Shown piece after piece: positions 1 through 7,907 of a DNA stretch of 64,000 nt; position 1 is the first letter of the stretch, and each line of letters opens with the position of its first letter. A model generated the notes under the pieces. That model searched no databases, had not been told where the DNA came from, and was given only the letters and a program-made list of their open reading frames with translations. Both the position numbers and the translations under genes were made by a program. The stretch spans positions 5,332,001-5,396,000 of the forward strand of contig NZ_CP032084.1 of assembly GCF_003600685.1 (NCBI RefSeq), read 5' to 3'. This DNA is from Achromobacter sp. B7. GTDB taxonomy: Bacteria; Pseudomonadota; Gammaproteobacteria; Burkholderiales; Burkholderiaceae_B.

Positions 1-523
1 AGCCGGACGTGACTTTCTTGATGGTGCTGACGCGGTGATCCTTGTCGCCCGGGTTGATGCGTTCGGGGCTGTAGCCGGCGTAGAAGTCCACGTTGAACTT
101 CAGGCCCGACACGCGTTCCAGCACGGGCACGCAGTCTTCTTCGGTGGCGCCGGGGTACACGGTGGATTCGTAGATGACGATGTCGCCGCGCTTGAGCACG
201 GCGCCAATCGTTTCGCTGGCCTTGACCAGCGGGGTCAGGTCGGGCTGCTTGTATTCGTCGATGGGCGTGGGCACCGTCACGATGAACACGTTCGCCTTGC
301 CCAGTTCGGCGCGGTCGGCGGTGTAGGTCAGCTGAGCGGCTTCGGCCAACTCTTCGTCGCTGACTTCCAACGTGTGGTCGTGGCCGGCCTTCAAAGCGTC
401 GATACGGCGGGTGTTGATATCGAACCCGATGACCGAGCGCTTCTTGCCGAACTCCACCGCCAGGGGCAGGCCAACATAGCCCAGGCCCACGACGGCAAGT
501 TTCACATCCTGAATTTGCAACAT
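1..523 (-). CDS. tviB: UDP-N-acetylhexosamine 6-dehydrogenase, TviB/WbpO type (3' end cut by window)
   Basis: The first 174 residues are present; the gene runs off the left edge. The protein should oxidise C6 of a UDP-HexNAc to the uronic acid for capsule, Vi-like or O-antigen sugars in the cytoplasm. It opens with a Rossmann dinucleotide loop (VGLGYVGLPLAVEFGK, residues 11-26) and continues with TVPTPIDEYKQPDLTP and YESTVYPG, then YSPERINPGD, all hallmarks of the UDP-Glc/GDP-Man dehydrogenase family and closest in memory to Salmonella TviB. ATG at 521-523 is preceded on the minus strand by GGGAGAG. It lies downstream of the WecA-like transferase on the same strand with a 99-base gap, consistent with one polysaccharide operon. 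The catalytic Cys domain lies outside the window. Confidence 0.85.
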   Translation of the reverse strand, partial: MLQIQDVKLAVVGLGYVGLPLAVEFGKKRSVIGFDINTRRIDALKAGHDHTLEVSDEELAEAAQLTYTADRAELGKANVFIVTVPTPIDEYKQPDLTPLVKASETIGAVLKRGDIVIYESTVYPGATEEDCVPVLERVSGLKFNVDFYAGYSPERINPGDKDHRVSTIKKVTSG

Positions 524-622
524 AACTCTCCCTTCACCGTAGAACGTTTACGGCATCTTAAATATGGTCGGGTGATCGATGACTAACGAGCCCCCGGCGG
601 TGATCGCCGGGGCGCTCAACTC

Positions 623-1729
623 TTAATCCGAGGTCTTCAAAACGGACGGCAGCAGCAGCCAGCCGGGGCGGCGCCACGACACCAGGCGCGCATACAGCCA
701 GACATAGACGCTGGCAAACACCAGCAGGCTGGCGCCCAGCGCCCACGCGTTGTCCCACCAGATGGTGGCCGGCACCAGGCCGATCAGCGCCAGCACCCAC
801 ATGTAGGGCGACGCCATCGCGTTGCACAGCGCCGGCACGGCATGGCGGCGACCACGGCTGAAGGTCACGCGGACCAGGCGGCGGAACACCAGTTGGTGCA
901 AGTGCAGCGCATCCGGCTGGTCGACCGGCACGCCGCGCTTGAAGCGGCGACGCCAGATCGAAAAACCGGTTTCGAAGACGGGGTAGAACAACACGGCAAG
1001 CGCGTAGAACGGCGACACCGACGGATTGCGCACCACCAGCAACACGGCCAGCTCAGCCAGCATAAAGCCCAGGAAGTACGCCCCGCCGTCGCCCAGGAAG
1101 ACGCGGCCGAACGGAAAATTCCAGACCAGGAAACCCAGCGTGGCGGATGCCAATGCGGCGGCGATCATGAAGATGGGCACGTCGCCCACTTGCAGGGCCA
1201 CCAGGCTGATCGACACCGCCATCAGCGTGGCGACCATGCCGGCCAGGCCGTTCATGCCGTCAACGATGTTCAGCGCATGGGTACAGCCGCCCACGGCAAA
1301 CATGGTGAACAACAGCGATACGGGCCAGTACGACAGCACGTAGTCCACAGGCGCCATGCCGACACGGCTGACGCCGCCCAGCAGCCACCAGGCAATCGCC
1401 GCCGACAGGAAAGCCGCCAGCAAACGCTTGCTGGCGCCGATGTCTTTCGTGATGTCTTCCAGCAGGCCCGCGACGAACACGGGCAGCGCGGCAACGAACA
1501 AGGCGGGCCACAGCCACGTCAGGGTCATGTTGGCCGGGCCAAGCACCAGCAGGCCCAGCAGCGTGCCGGCCAGAACGGCCAGGCCGCCAACGCGGGGCGT
1601 GGCGCGGGAATGGTTCGCTTGTGGTTTATTGAGGTCGCTGTCGCCGGTGAAGCGGCCATGCCAGCGCTCCGACCACACGATGAGTCCCCCCACCATGAAC
1701 GCGACCACGCAGATATACAGCCAGGTCAC
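623..1729 (-). CDS. WecA/MraY-family polyprenyl-phosphate N-acetylhexosamine-1-phosphate transferase
   Basis: This integral membrane glycosyltransferase of family 4 loads a HexNAc-1-phosphate from its UDP form onto undecaprenyl phosphate, the first step of O-antigen or capsule repeat-unit assembly. At 368 aa it has the WecA size and about ten hydrophobic segments. Visible motifs are PRVGG (45-49), GLLEDITKD (88-96, the acidic pair motif), NIVDGMNGLAG (154-164), FLGDGGAYF (211-219) and a late HLHQL. The start is GTG (1727-1729) with AAAGGTGA upstream on the minus strand. The next gene on the same strand makes a UDP-HexNAc uronic acid, so the initiating sugar may be a HexNAc or its derivative. 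Exact sugar specificity cannot be read from sequence. Confidence 0.85.
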   Translation of the reverse strand: MTWLYICVVAFMVGGLIVWSERWHGRFTGDSDLNKPQANHSRATPRVGGLAVLAGTLLGLLVLGPANMTLTWLWPALFVAALPVFVAGLLEDITKDIGASKRLLAAFLSAAIAWWLLGGVSRVGMAPVDYVLSYWPVSLLFTMFAVGGCTHALNIVDGMNGLAGMVATLMAVSISLVALQVGDVPIFMIAAALASATLGFLVWNFPFGRVFLGDGGAYFLGFMLAELAVLLVVRNPSVSPFYALAVLFYPVFETGFSIWRRRFKRGVPVDQPDALHLHQLVFRRLVRVTFSRGRRHAVPALCNAMASPYMWVLALIGLVPATIWWDNAWALGASLLVFASVYVWLYARLVSWRRPGWLLLPSVLKTSD

Positions 1730-2026
1730 TGGATCACCTTTGGTTGGTCTATCGAGACAGGCCCGCCATTATGGGAGGCAGGTGTAACGCCCATATATGT
1801 GAGGGATAAGGAAGTGCAATTCACGGGCACGAAACGTAACGCCCCTGCCGGGGCCGTTCGTGCGCGCAGAAGTACGGATTTCATGCTGGCGATTGTAGAG
1901 CTTTCCGCCTTGGCGCATACGAAATATCCAAGGGAAAACACGGACGCGTCCATAGGGAGGATGGCCGGGCTTGCCGCGCGGGCCGGGTCGCAAATGCCAA
2001 TAAATAGGGACGGATTATTTCCAGGC

Positions 2027-2059
2027 AAAAAAAAGCCCGAGATCGTGAGATCTCGGGCT
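2027..2059 (-). terminator. Intrinsic terminator of the candidate small RNA
   Basis: A perfect 11-bp stem (2034-2044 with 2049-2059, arm AGCCCGAGATC) closes a GUGA loop and is followed on the minus strand by eight T (A-run 2027-2034 on plus). The orientation is unambiguous because only the minus side has a T tract. Confidence 0.85.
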
Positions 2060-2173
2060 AAATCCACCAAAGGAGGAGGGTGGAGGAGACAACCGTGGCA
2101 TGTTGGGAGCTGGCTTTCTGCTCGCTGCGCTGTCGGGGTTTTGCACCGCGCCGACTGCGTTTCAACATCCGAT
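2027..2173 (-). ncRNA. Candidate small RNA with CCUCC anti-Shine-Dalgarno motifs
   Basis: The minus strand carries a complete transcription unit with no convincing protein: a sigma70-like promoter (2180-2208), an RNA of roughly 147 nt, and a strong intrinsic terminator (2027-2059). Just before the terminator stem, the RNA contains two C-rich stretches complementary to ribosome binding sites: the plus strand reads GGAGGAGGG at 2072-2080 and GGAGGAG at 2082-2088, so the RNA reads CCCUCCUCC and CUCCUCC. C-rich loops of this kind are the seed of known trans-acting sRNA families in alpha- and beta-proteobacteria. Family membership was not tested. The start point is set about 7 nt after the -10 box. 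Confidence 0.6.
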
Positions 2174-2179
2174 GAATGA

Positions 2180-2208
2180 ATAGTACCGAGGTTTTTTGTG
2201 CGATGCAA
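2180..2208 (-). promoter_or_regulatory. Sigma70-like promoter of the candidate small RNA
   Basis: Read on the minus strand: -35 TTGCAT (2203-2208), a spacer of exactly 17, and -10 TACTAT (2180-2185). An A/T-rich stretch lies just upstream (2210-2235). The next feature downstream is the RNA and its terminator, not a gene. Confidence 0.6.
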
Positions 2209-2483
2209 GAATTTTTTTGATCTCTTTAAAAGGTCAAATCCGACGTTGCATTTTCGCCGCAAATTTCGCGACCGCCGGCTGGAGAGCCATAGCTGGCAAC
2301 GACTTGGTCCAAAAAAGGGTTTTTGCCGAACGGGTAAACCCCTTGCGGATTTACCCTTGGCGGTTCCGGGTAATCCCACCCCGCAAACCGCACCAATTCA
2401 GTGCACCGCGCACCACGATGCGGCCAAATTGGCGCAGTGCAACATTTCCTTAAAGACCCTTAAAGATCGATTCGGGCCGGCAT
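2209..2483. other. Intergenic stretch with NtrC-like dyads and a direct repeat
   Basis: No gene is supported here. It holds a hairpin-capable GGGTAAA...TTTACCC pair (about 2334-2356). A dyad at 2390-2405 reads TGCACTGAATTGGTGC on the minus strand, resembling the NtrC operator TGCACYR-N-YRGTGCA, and a second partial copy (TGCACTGCGCCAATTTGG) lies at 2424-2441. A repeated CTTAAAGA lies near 2449-2466. No well-spaced sigma54 promoter was found next to them, so a nitrogen link is only a guess. Confidence 0.3.
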
Positions 2484-3161
2484 TCAGATCCAGTACGCCG
2501 TGGTCGTCATCACCTTGGACATCGCCCGCATGGCCGTCTTTACAGGCCCCGGCAGCGGTACGCCCCCTGCCCGCTCGGCGCTGGCGCGGTGCTCGGCCTC
2601 GTCGTCTTTCATCTTTCGGACGACCTCGCGCGAGCGTTCGTCTTGCACCGGCAAGGTGCGTAAATGTTCGTCCAGATGGGCCTCGACCTGTTTTTCGGTC
2701 TCGGCCATAAAGCCTAGATTGCGTGGCACGCCTGCGTAGCTGGCCAACACGCCCAATGCAAAAGAACCGGCATACCAGACCGGGTTCAGCAGGCTGGGCC
2801 GGCTGTTCAGCTCGGTCAGCCGTTCGTTGCACCAGACCAGATGGTCGACTTCCTCGGCGGCGGCATTGAGCAGCAGCGCGCGGGGGCCGGGTTCGCGGCA
2901 GACCGAGGCCTGGCCGCGGTACAGCGCCTGGGCGCAGATTTCGCCCACGTGGTTCACGCGCATCAGGCCGGCGGCGTGGCGCTTGTCCTGCTCGGACAGC
3001 GCGCCCGGCGCGTCGGGCGTCGTGGCCGGATATGGCCGGCCTGCCGTGGCGCTGTTGGACAGCACGCGCAATGCGCGGTCGGCCTCGGCCAGCAAGGCAT
3101 CCAGCGGGCCGATGCGGCGGCGAATGGAAACGGGTCCGGATTGAGACAAAGCAGTGGACAT
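2484..3161 (-). CDS. coq7: Demethoxyubiquinone hydroxylase Coq7
   Basis: Coq7 is a di-iron monooxygenase that performs the last ring hydroxylation of ubiquinone synthesis at the membrane. The 225-aa length suits the bacterial family. The diiron ligands are visible as E-x6-Y/E-x2-H pairs: GEICAQALY, AEEVDHL, ETEKQVEAHL and DDEAEH, spread across a four-helix bundle. The start ATG at 3159-3161 has GGAGCC upstream. It is divergent from the OsmC-like gene with a gap of about 120 bases. The extended N-terminus (about 55 residues before the first ligand) is typical of beta-proteobacterial homologues. Confidence 0.93.
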   Translation of the reverse strand: MSTALSQSGPVSIRRRIGPLDALLAEADRALRVLSNSATAGRPYPATTPDAPGALSEQDKRHAAGLMRVNHVGEICAQALYRGQASVCREPGPRALLLNAAAEEVDHLVWCNERLTELNSRPSLLNPVWYAGSFALGVLASYAGVPRNLGFMAETEKQVEAHLDEHLRTLPVQDERSREVVRKMKDDEAEHRASAERAGGVPLPGPVKTAMRAMSKVMTTTAYWI

Positions 3162-3284
3162 GGGCGGCTCCTGTGCAAACTAGCGCCACACACCCCTGAT
3201 GCGGGGCGGGGCTCTCATGCCTGGAATTGTACGCAACAGGTATCATCGACCATTGACTGCGCTCAATGCGGAAGGACACTCAAA

Positions 3285-3728
3285 ATGGAATGCACGATTG
3301 ACTGGGGCGGCCCCAACGGCATGCTCTTTACCGCCAGCACCGGCAGCGGCCACGTGGCCGTAATGGACGGCGCCGTGGACGGCGGCGGACACAACCTGGC
3401 GCCGCGCCCGATGGAAATGCTGCTGGCTGGCACCGGCGGCTGCACGGCGTACGACGTGGTGCTGATCCTGAAGCGCGGCCGCCACGCCGTCACCGGATGC
3501 AGCGTCAAGCTTCAGGCCGAACGCGCCGAGTCCGACCCGAAGGTCTTTACCCGCATCCATTTCGCCTTCACCGTCACGGGCCGCAACCTGCCGCAGGCCG
3601 CCGTGGAGCGCGCCGTGCAGTTGTCGCACGAAAAATACTGCTCGGCTTCGGCCATGCTTGAAAAGACCGCGGCGCTGACCTTCTCGGTCGACATCGTCGA
3701 CACCCAGGAAGCGCCGGCCGCCGCCTGA
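3285..3728 (+). CDS. OsmC/Ohr family protein, YhfA-like
   Basis: This 147-aa OsmC-fold protein is expected to be a thiol-dependent peroxide-handling or redox protein in the cytoplasm. ATG 3285 follows GGAAGGACAC; the open frame extends further upstream but that part is antisense to coq7. The pattern [25 protein letters not shown] carries the first family Cys (in GGC). The second conserved Cys lies in [10 protein letters not shown], as in the YhfA subgroup. It sits eight bases upstream of thyA on the same strand and may be cotranscribed with it. The physiological substrate is unknown. Confidence 0.85.
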   Translation: MECTIDWGGPNGMLFTASTGSGHVAVMDGAVDGGGHNLAPRPMEMLLAGTGGCTAYDVVLILKRGRHAVTGCSVKLQAERAESDPKVFTRIHFAFTVTGRNLPQAAVERAVQLSHEKYCSASAMLEKTAALTFSVDIVDTQEAPAAA

Positions 3729-3736
3729 GAACCGCC

Positions 3737-4708
3737 ATGAAACAATATCTAGACCTCGTTCAATCCATCCTGGACACCGGCTCGTGGCAGGAGAACCGAA
3801 CGGGTATCCGCACGATCAGCATGCCGGGCGCCTCCCTGCGCTTTGACCTGCAACAGGGCTTTCCCGCCGTCACCACCAAGAAACTGGCCTTCAAGTCCGC
3901 CATCGGCGAAATGGTCGGCTTTTTGCGCGCCTCGCGCAGCGCGGCCGAATTCCGCGAGCTTGGCTGCAAGGTCTGGGACCAGAACGCCAACGAAAACAGC
4001 CAATGGCTGGCCAACCCGTACCGCGAAGGCCCGGACGACCTGGGCCCGGTCTATGGCGTGCAATGGCGCCAGTGGCCCGCCTACAAGCTGCTGGATGCCG
4101 GCAACAATGGCCAGCTTGAAGACGCGCTGTCCCGCGGCTACACCAAGGTGGCCGACCTGCAGGAAGGCGGCGTGGACAAGGTGCTGCTATATAAAGCAGT
4201 CGACCAGCTGCGCCAGTGCCTGGACACCATCCACGAACGCCCGGGCGACCGCCGCATCCTGTTCCACGGCTGGAACTGGGCGCAGATCGAAGAAATGGCG
4301 CTGCCGCCCTGCCATCTGCTCTACCAATTCCTGCCCAACGCCACCACCCGCGAGATCTCGCTGTGCCTGTACATTCGGTCCAATGACGTGGGCCTGGGCA
4401 CGCCGTTCAACCTGACCGAAGGCGCGGCGCTGCTGCACCTGGTGGGTCGTCTGACGGGTTACAAGCCGCGCTGGTTCACGTATTTCATTGGCGACGCCCA
4501 CATCTACGAGAACCACCTGCCGATGCTGCGCGAGCAGCTCACGCGCGAACCTTTTGAATCGCCCCAGCTGGTGTTGTCGGACCGCATTCCCGACTTTGCC
4601 GTCACCGGCCGCTACGAACCCGAGTGGCTGGAAAAGGTCGAGCCCGGCGACTTTTCATTGTCCGGCTACACGCATCACGCTCCCCTGACCGCGCCCATGG
4701 CCGTGTAG
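3737..4708 (+). CDS. thyA: Thymidylate synthase
   Basis: ThyA methylates dUMP to dTMP using methylenetetrahydrofolate. The 323-aa form is longer than E. coli ThyA (264 aa) because of an insertion around residues 85-145, as in the long bacterial class. The nucleophile is Cys192 in [11 protein letters not shown], followed by [15 protein letters not shown] and the [11 protein letters not shown] block. folA lies about 2.7 kb downstream, separated by a c-di-GMP gene, so the usual thyA-folA pairing is interrupted here. The start ATG is eight bases after the OsmC-like stop codon. Confidence 0.97.
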   Translation: MKQYLDLVQSILDTGSWQENRTGIRTISMPGASLRFDLQQGFPAVTTKKLAFKSAIGEMVGFLRASRSAAEFRELGCKVWDQNANENSQWLANPYREGPDDLGPVYGVQWRQWPAYKLLDAGNNGQLEDALSRGYTKVADLQEGGVDKVLLYKAVDQLRQCLDTIHERPGDRRILFHGWNWAQIEEMALPPCHLLYQFLPNATTREISLCLYIRSNDVGLGTPFNLTEGAALLHLVGRLTGYKPRWFTYFIGDAHIYENHLPMLREQLTREPFESPQLVLSDRIPDFAVTGRYEPEWLEKVEPGDFSLSGYTHHAPLTAPMAV

Positions 4709-5091
4709 GAACGCACCCGGGGCCGCCCCTTCGTCGGCCTCGGCGCCCGCGATCAGCGGCCATAAGTGAAGATTGGTGAGCTTCTGGAAGCGCGATTTCG
4801 GTATAACCCATCCCTTAGCCTCGGACGCGCGTCCGGCACTACGCGCGCATCCAGGAGTTCGACCGGCCCATGCCGCGCCGAGCCCGCCGCCTGTCGCCGA
4901 TCCCGCGACGCGCCCGGCAGCGCCGACCGCAGGCATTGCTTGCCCCTTCCCCCTTCCCGACAAGAGAGTACGAAAATCGCCAGCGTCGACAGCAGCAATC
5001 GTCTTACGACGGAATTGCAACTGTTGACTACCAATTGATTTGATTTGAGGCCGGCGCGACGGCAGTAAGCGCTTAGGACAGGACCGCACAA
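4709..5091. other. Intergenic region, no gene recognised
   Basis: About 380 bases separate thyA and the MHYT-GGDEF-EAL gene. Short open frames here have no recognisable protein character. An AT-richer part (about 5020-5050) contains TTGACT at about 5023 and probably holds the promoter of the downstream gene, but no convincing -10 box was found. No terminator with a T tract follows thyA. Confidence 0.4.
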
Positions 5092-7155
5092 ATGCTCGTT
5101 GGAACTTATAACCCTTCGCTCGTCCTCGTATCTCTAGGGGTCGCCATCCTGGCGTCATACACGGCGCTGGGCATGGCCAACCGTGTGCGGGCTTCGCACG
5201 GGTTGCCGGCGGCGCGCTACTGGCTGGCGGGCGGGGCGTTCGCGATGGGGGTGGGCATCTGGTCGATGCACTTCGTGGGCATGCTGGCCTTCAACCTGCC
5301 CATCCCGATGGGTTATGACTTGTCATTGACGGTGCTGTCCCTGGCCATCGCCGTCGGCTGTTCGGCGTTCGCCCTGTGGATCGTCTGCAAAGACGAATTG
5401 CCGTGGCGCCGCCTGCTTATCGGGGCGCTGCTGATGGGCGCCGGCATTGCCGCGATGCACTATCTGGGCATGGCCGCCATGCGCATGGCGCCCGGCATCG
5501 TCTACGACGCGAAATGGTTCGTGCTGTCCATCGTGATCGCGGTGGCCGCCTCGGGCGCCGCCCTGTGGATCACCTATCGCCTGCGCCATGACGGCCCGCG
5601 CGTGGCGTTTTCGCGCCCGCTGGCCTCGGGCGTCATGGGCATCGCCATCGTCGGCATGCACTATTCGGGCATGGAAGCCGCCGGCTTTCCGGCGGGCAGC
5701 ATCTGCATGGCGGCCGACGGCGGCATCTCGGCGGGCTGGCTGGCCATCGCCGTCACCGCCGTCACGCTCAGCGTGCTGGCGATTGCGCTGGTGGTGGCCG
5801 TGCTGGACAACCGGCTTGAAGCCCGCACGTCCGCGCTGGCCTCGTCGCTGGCCGAAGCCAACGAGGAACTTGTGCAATTGGCCTTGCACGACACCCTGAC
5901 CAAGCTGCCCAACCGCATCCTGCTTGAAGACCGCATGGAGCAGGCCATTGAAAGCGCCAGCCGCCGCAAGGGCTATTTCGCGGTGCTGTTCTTTGACCTG
6001 GACGGGTTCAAGGCCGTCAATGACGCCTATGGGCATCACACCGGCGACGCCTTGCTGATCGATCTGGCCCAGCGCATACGCCAGGCCCTGCGCACCCAGG
6101 ACACCGTGGCACGCCTGGGCGGCGACGAATTCATCGTGCTCAGCGAAGTCATCGAGCCCACCGACGCCGCCAACGTGGCCGACCGCCTGATCGAAGCCAT
6201 CGCGCGCCCGGTCATGGTCTATGGCCACGAAGTGCTGGTGACTTCCAGCGTGGGCATCGCCGTCTACCCGAACGATGGCGAAGACACGCACGCCCTGCTG
6301 ACCAACGCCGACGCCGCGATGTACCACGCCAAACGCCTGGGCGGCACCGGCTACAGCTTCTTCGAGCCGTCCATGAACGCGGACGCGCATGAACAGATCG
6401 AGCTGCTGCACGACCTGCGGCTGGCCCAGGAGCGCGACCAGTTCGTGCTGCACTACCAGCCCAAGTACGAAGCACCGGCCGGCCCCATCATGGGCGCCGA
6501 GGCGTTGCTGCGCTGGAACCACCCCACGCGCGGGCTGGTCGGCCCTGACCAGTTCATTCCCACGGCGGAAAAGACCGGGCTGATCCTGTCGATCGGCGAA
6601 TGGGTCATCAACGAAGCCTGCCGCCAAATGCGCGAATGGATCAACGCCGGCCAGGGACACTGGACCATCGCGGTCAATATTTCCGCCTTGCAGTTCGCCC
6701 ACGCCAGCCTGGTCGAAACGGTGCGTTCCGCGCTTGCCCGGCACGACGTGCCGCCCGCCTGCCTGACGCTGGAAGTGACGGAATCGACCGCCATGCGCGA
6801 CGCCGAGGCCAGCCTGACCGTGCTCAAGCGCCTGTCGGGCCTGGGCGTCACCATTTCTATCGACGACTTCGGCACCGGCTATTCCAGCCTGCTGTACCTG
6901 AAGCGCCTGCCGGCCACGGAATTGAAGATCGACCGCGGCTTCGTCAACCAGCTGGAAAACGACAACGAAGACGCGGCCATCGTGTCGGCGATTGTCGCGT
7001 TGGCCCAGCAGTTGAACCTGCGCATCGTGGCCGAGGGCGTGGAGACCGCCGCGCAGCAGAAATTCCTGACGGGCCTGGGTTGCGATTCGCTGCAAGGCTT
7101 CCTGTTGGGCCGGCCGATGCCCGCCACCGAATTCCTGGAACACGCGGCGACCTGA
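5092..7155 (+). CDS. MHYT-GGDEF-EAL cyclic-di-GMP signalling protein
   Basis: This is a 687-aa inner-membrane c-di-GMP enzyme. The N-terminal MHYT sensor has seven predicted membrane helices with three signature repeats, MHFVGM (59-64), MHYLGM (122-127) and MHYSGM (189-194), thought to bind a metal and sense gases or redox. The GGDEF domain has an intact GGDEF motif (343-347). The EAL domain has an intact EALLRW motif (470-475) and DDFGTGYSSL. Both catalytic signatures are conserved, so it could be bifunctional or mainly a phosphodiesterase with a regulatory GGDEF. It resembles Pseudomonas NbdA/MucR. A GAAC-rich repeat begins at its stop codon. Confidence 0.93.
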   Translation: MLVGTYNPSLVLVSLGVAILASYTALGMANRVRASHGLPAARYWLAGGAFAMGVGIWSMHFVGMLAFNLPIPMGYDLSLTVLSLAIAVGCSAFALWIVCKDELPWRRLLIGALLMGAGIAAMHYLGMAAMRMAPGIVYDAKWFVLSIVIAVAASGAALWITYRLRHDGPRVAFSRPLASGVMGIAIVGMHYSGMEAAGFPAGSICMAADGGISAGWLAIAVTAVTLSVLAIALVVAVLDNRLEARTSALASSLAEANEELVQLALHDTLTKLPNRILLEDRMEQAIESASRRKGYFAVLFFDLDGFKAVNDAYGHHTGDALLIDLAQRIRQALRTQDTVARLGGDEFIVLSEVIEPTDAANVADRLIEAIARPVMVYGHEVLVTSSVGIAVYPNDGEDTHALLTNADAAMYHAKRLGGTGYSFFEPSMNADAHEQIELLHDLRLAQERDQFVLHYQPKYEAPAGPIMGAEALLRWNHPTRGLVGPDQFIPTAEKTGLILSIGEWVINEACRQMREWINAGQGHWTIAVNISALQFAHASLVETVRSALARHDVPPACLTLEVTESTAMRDAEASLTVLKRLSGLGVTISIDDFGTGYSSLLYLKRLPATELKIDRGFVNQLENDNEDAAIVSAIVALAQQLNLRIVAEGVETAAQQKFLTGLGCDSLQGFLLGRPMPATEFLEHAAT

Positions 7156-7288
7156 ACGGCAACCAGGCGAAGCGCCAAGGGCCGAACGGCAACAAGGCTG
7201 AACGGCAAGATCTGAACGGCGCGGGTCGAACGGAAAAAAGCCTGAACCGCAAAAGGGCTGAACCGCAAAAGGGCTGAACCGCAAAAAG
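7152..7288. repeat. Degenerate GAAC-rich repeat between the MHYT gene and folA
   Basis: About eight copies of a core close to YYGAACSGCAA occur between 7152 and 7288. The last three are a tandem CTGAACCGCAAAAGGG array with a 16-base period (7242-7257, 7258-7273, 7274-7288, the last one degenerate). The first copy overlaps the stop codon of the preceding gene. The array has the look of slipped-strand expansion and is a likely length polymorphism between strains. Confidence 0.75.
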
Positions 7289-7393
7289 CGGCGCTGCCCC
7301 AAGCGCCCTTCTTCAGACCAGCGCCCGAATTTGCTACGCTTACGCCGTTCCGCGGGCCGACTTCCGGCCGCGCCTCCACCGTAGCCAGCCCGA

Positions 7394-7888
7394 ATGCCCG
7401 CCAGCCTTACCCTGATCGTCGCCTACTCCACCAACCGCGTCATCGGCCGCGACAACACGCTGCCCTGGAAGCTGCCGGGGGACCTGGCGCATTTCAAGCG
7501 CAGCACGCTGGGCCATCCCATCATCATGGGCCGCAAGACCTGGGATTCGCTGGGCCGCCCGCTGCCCGGCCGCAGCAACATCGTCATCAGCCGCAACCCT
7601 GATTTCACCGCAACCGGCGCCACGGTCGTACCCAGCCTGCAAGCCGCTATCGACGCCTGCGGCGAGGTAGACGAAGCGTTCGTGATCGGCGGCGCACAGA
7701 TCTACGCCCAGGCGCTGCCGCTGGCGCAACGCGTGCTGGCCACGGAAGTGCACGCCGACGTAGACGGCGACGCGTTCTTTCCGTTGCTGCCCTCGTTCCA
7801 GTGGAAGGAAACGGCGCGCGAACCGCAGCCCGCTGAAAACGGCTACGACTACGACTTCGTGACGTATCAGCGTCAGGCCTTGCGATAG
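7394..7888 (+). CDS. folA: Dihydrofolate reductase
   Basis: FolA reduces dihydrofolate to tetrahydrofolate with NADPH and is the target of trimethoprim. The 164-aa length is standard. Visible family blocks are LIVAYSTNRVIGRDNTLPW (near the N-terminus), the active-site acid in LPGDLAHFK, IIMGRKTWDSLGRPLPGR and VIGGAQIYAQAL. It converges with the MocR-type regulator gene, with only 19 bases between the two stops and no obvious terminator hairpin with a T tract there. Confidence 0.96.
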   Translation: MPASLTLIVAYSTNRVIGRDNTLPWKLPGDLAHFKRSTLGHPIIMGRKTWDSLGRPLPGRSNIVISRNPDFTATGATVVPSLQAAIDACGEVDEAFVIGGAQIYAQALPLAQRVLATEVHADVDGDAFFPLLPSFQWKETAREPQPAENGYDYDFVTYQRQALR

Positions 7889-7907
7889 GGCCTATTCCCG
7901 CCCCCCT

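Noticed and set aside
2100..2183. A 27-codon plus-strand frame with a lipoprotein-like start (MLGAGFLLAALSGFC)
   Set aside because: It is antisense to the candidate sRNA, and the apparent ribosome site is the complement of the CCUCC motifs. No promoter was seen.
1726..2379. A 217-codon minus-strand frame through the intergenic region
   Set aside because: The frame spans the sRNA promoter, RNA and terminator, has no family likeness and uses codons unlike nearby genes.
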